64,000 bases of DNA from assembly GCF_021379005.1 (NCBI RefSeq), contig NZ_CP075171.1:3286001-3350000 (forward strand). The letters run 5' to 3'. This stretch comes from Leptodesmis sichuanensis A121 (GTDB taxonomy: Bacteria > Cyanobacteriota > Cyanobacteriia > Leptolyngbyales > Leptolyngbyaceae). The translations under genes were made by a program, and so were the position numbers. The notes below the pieces were generated by a model that saw only the letters and a program-made list of their open reading frames with translations, was not told the DNA's origin and ran no database searches. Of this stretch, positions 63,717-64,000 are shown in pieces; the stretch's first letter is position 1, and the number at the start of each line of letters is the position of its first letter.

Positions 63717-64000
63717 TTAAACAGCAACAGGTTCTTTAGGTGTCCATGTCCAGGCGTTCAAGGGTGGCTCTATAGTTGGAGTTTCTATAGGAGCATAGAG
63801 ATAGCTAGTAGTTTTACTATTGTCAGCCCGATCAATGCCTACTGTAAGACGGTAAGAACCGCGCATAGGGGGATCATCGGGTTGCATTTTGACATACCAG
63901 TAGGTGACTGGCGGTTGATTGAGAATATCAATGCGATCGAACAGAAAGTTATTGTCACCAGCAAATGGTAAACCATAACGAGATTGATTGAATTCTCCTC
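63717..64000 (-). CDS. 3' end of a probable Cas5 (DevS/Cmx5-type), cut by the window edge
   Basis: The minus strand is open from the window edge to TAA at 63717-63719, giving about 94 residues: RYGLPFAGDNNFLFDRIDIL, PPVTYWYVKMQPDD, RLTVGIDRADNSKTTSYLYA, then WTWTPKEPVAV. The position directly upstream of cas4-cas1-cas2, and the GLPFxGDNNF and IDRADxS patterns, recall Cas5/Cmx5/DevS of MYXAN-type type I systems, where a Cas4-Cas1 fusion is also found. This is from memory and needs a profile search. The start lies outside the window. Confidence 0.45.
   Translation of the reverse strand, partial: GEFNQSRYGLPFAGDNNFLFDRIDILNQPPVTYWYVKMQPDDPPMRGSYRLTVGIDRADNSKTTSYLYAPIETPTIEPPLNAWTWTPKEPVAV

Overview
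The window is cyanobacterial chromosome. Support: a psbA gene for photosystem II D1, Ycf34, a CCB2/CCB4-type cytochrome b6f assembly factor, sulfiredoxin, GH100 invertase, a HetZ-like protein, PEP-CTERM and SLH proteins, very frequent GCGATCGC (HIP1) sites, and heptanucleotide short tandem repeats (STRRs) in most spacers. STRRs, GT-TPR fusions, IS elements and xisH/xisI suggest a filamentous or large-genome lineage; species cannot be named.

Layout. 0-22 kb is mostly housekeeping: redox repair (srx), cell-wall SpoIID protein, invertase, two small toxin-antitoxin-like pairs (4.6-5.1 and 9.3-9.8 kb), tRNA nucleotidyltransferase, ArsA-type ATPase, psbA (Gln130, low-light D1 form), a Na+/H+ antiporter facing a TrkA-type regulator, a C-terminal processing protease, ispG, an RRM protein and tRNA-Leu(UAG). 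22-37 kb holds a TPR protein, an IS982 copy with intact target duplication, PrxQ, NUDIX, a NarL-type regulator that looks like Rre1 and a GAF histidine kinase that looks like Hik2, a PadR/CCB pair, an SLH protein, a glycogen-debranching-type enzyme and a HetZ-like protein. 37-54 kb has larC, pyrE, the rpmG-rpsR-rnb cluster, moeA, a GT2-TPR-methyltransferase fusion, a remnant of a BMP-type transporter lipoprotein, a thioredoxin-like protein, a PEP-CTERM protein, a SWIM protein and ileS.

53.7-64 kb is an accessory island: solitary hicB, an IS110-family element that appears to sit inside a dispersed repeat, hicBA, an RNase III-like gene cut in two by a decayed ISAzo13-type element, an intact second copy of the dispersed repeat, xisI with a frameshifted xisH, a HEAT-repeat protein, and a CRISPR locus (nine repeats, leader, cas2, fused cas4-cas1, an Uma2 relic and the 3' end of a probable cas5). 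The CRISPR effector genes lie beyond the right edge.

Most unusual signals: (1) heptanucleotide repeats lying in frame inside essential or core genes (ileS twice, larC), with related low-complexity inserts in moeA and the debranching enzyme; (2) a CRISPR array with a leader-proximal repeat variant, a spacer-length gradient, and a terminal repeat that runs in frame into a secreted-protein gene; (3) an IS110 element with a structured 5' non-coding end, a candidate bridge RNA, inserted in a palindromic repeat; (4) single-base homopolymer frameshifts clustered in the accessory island.
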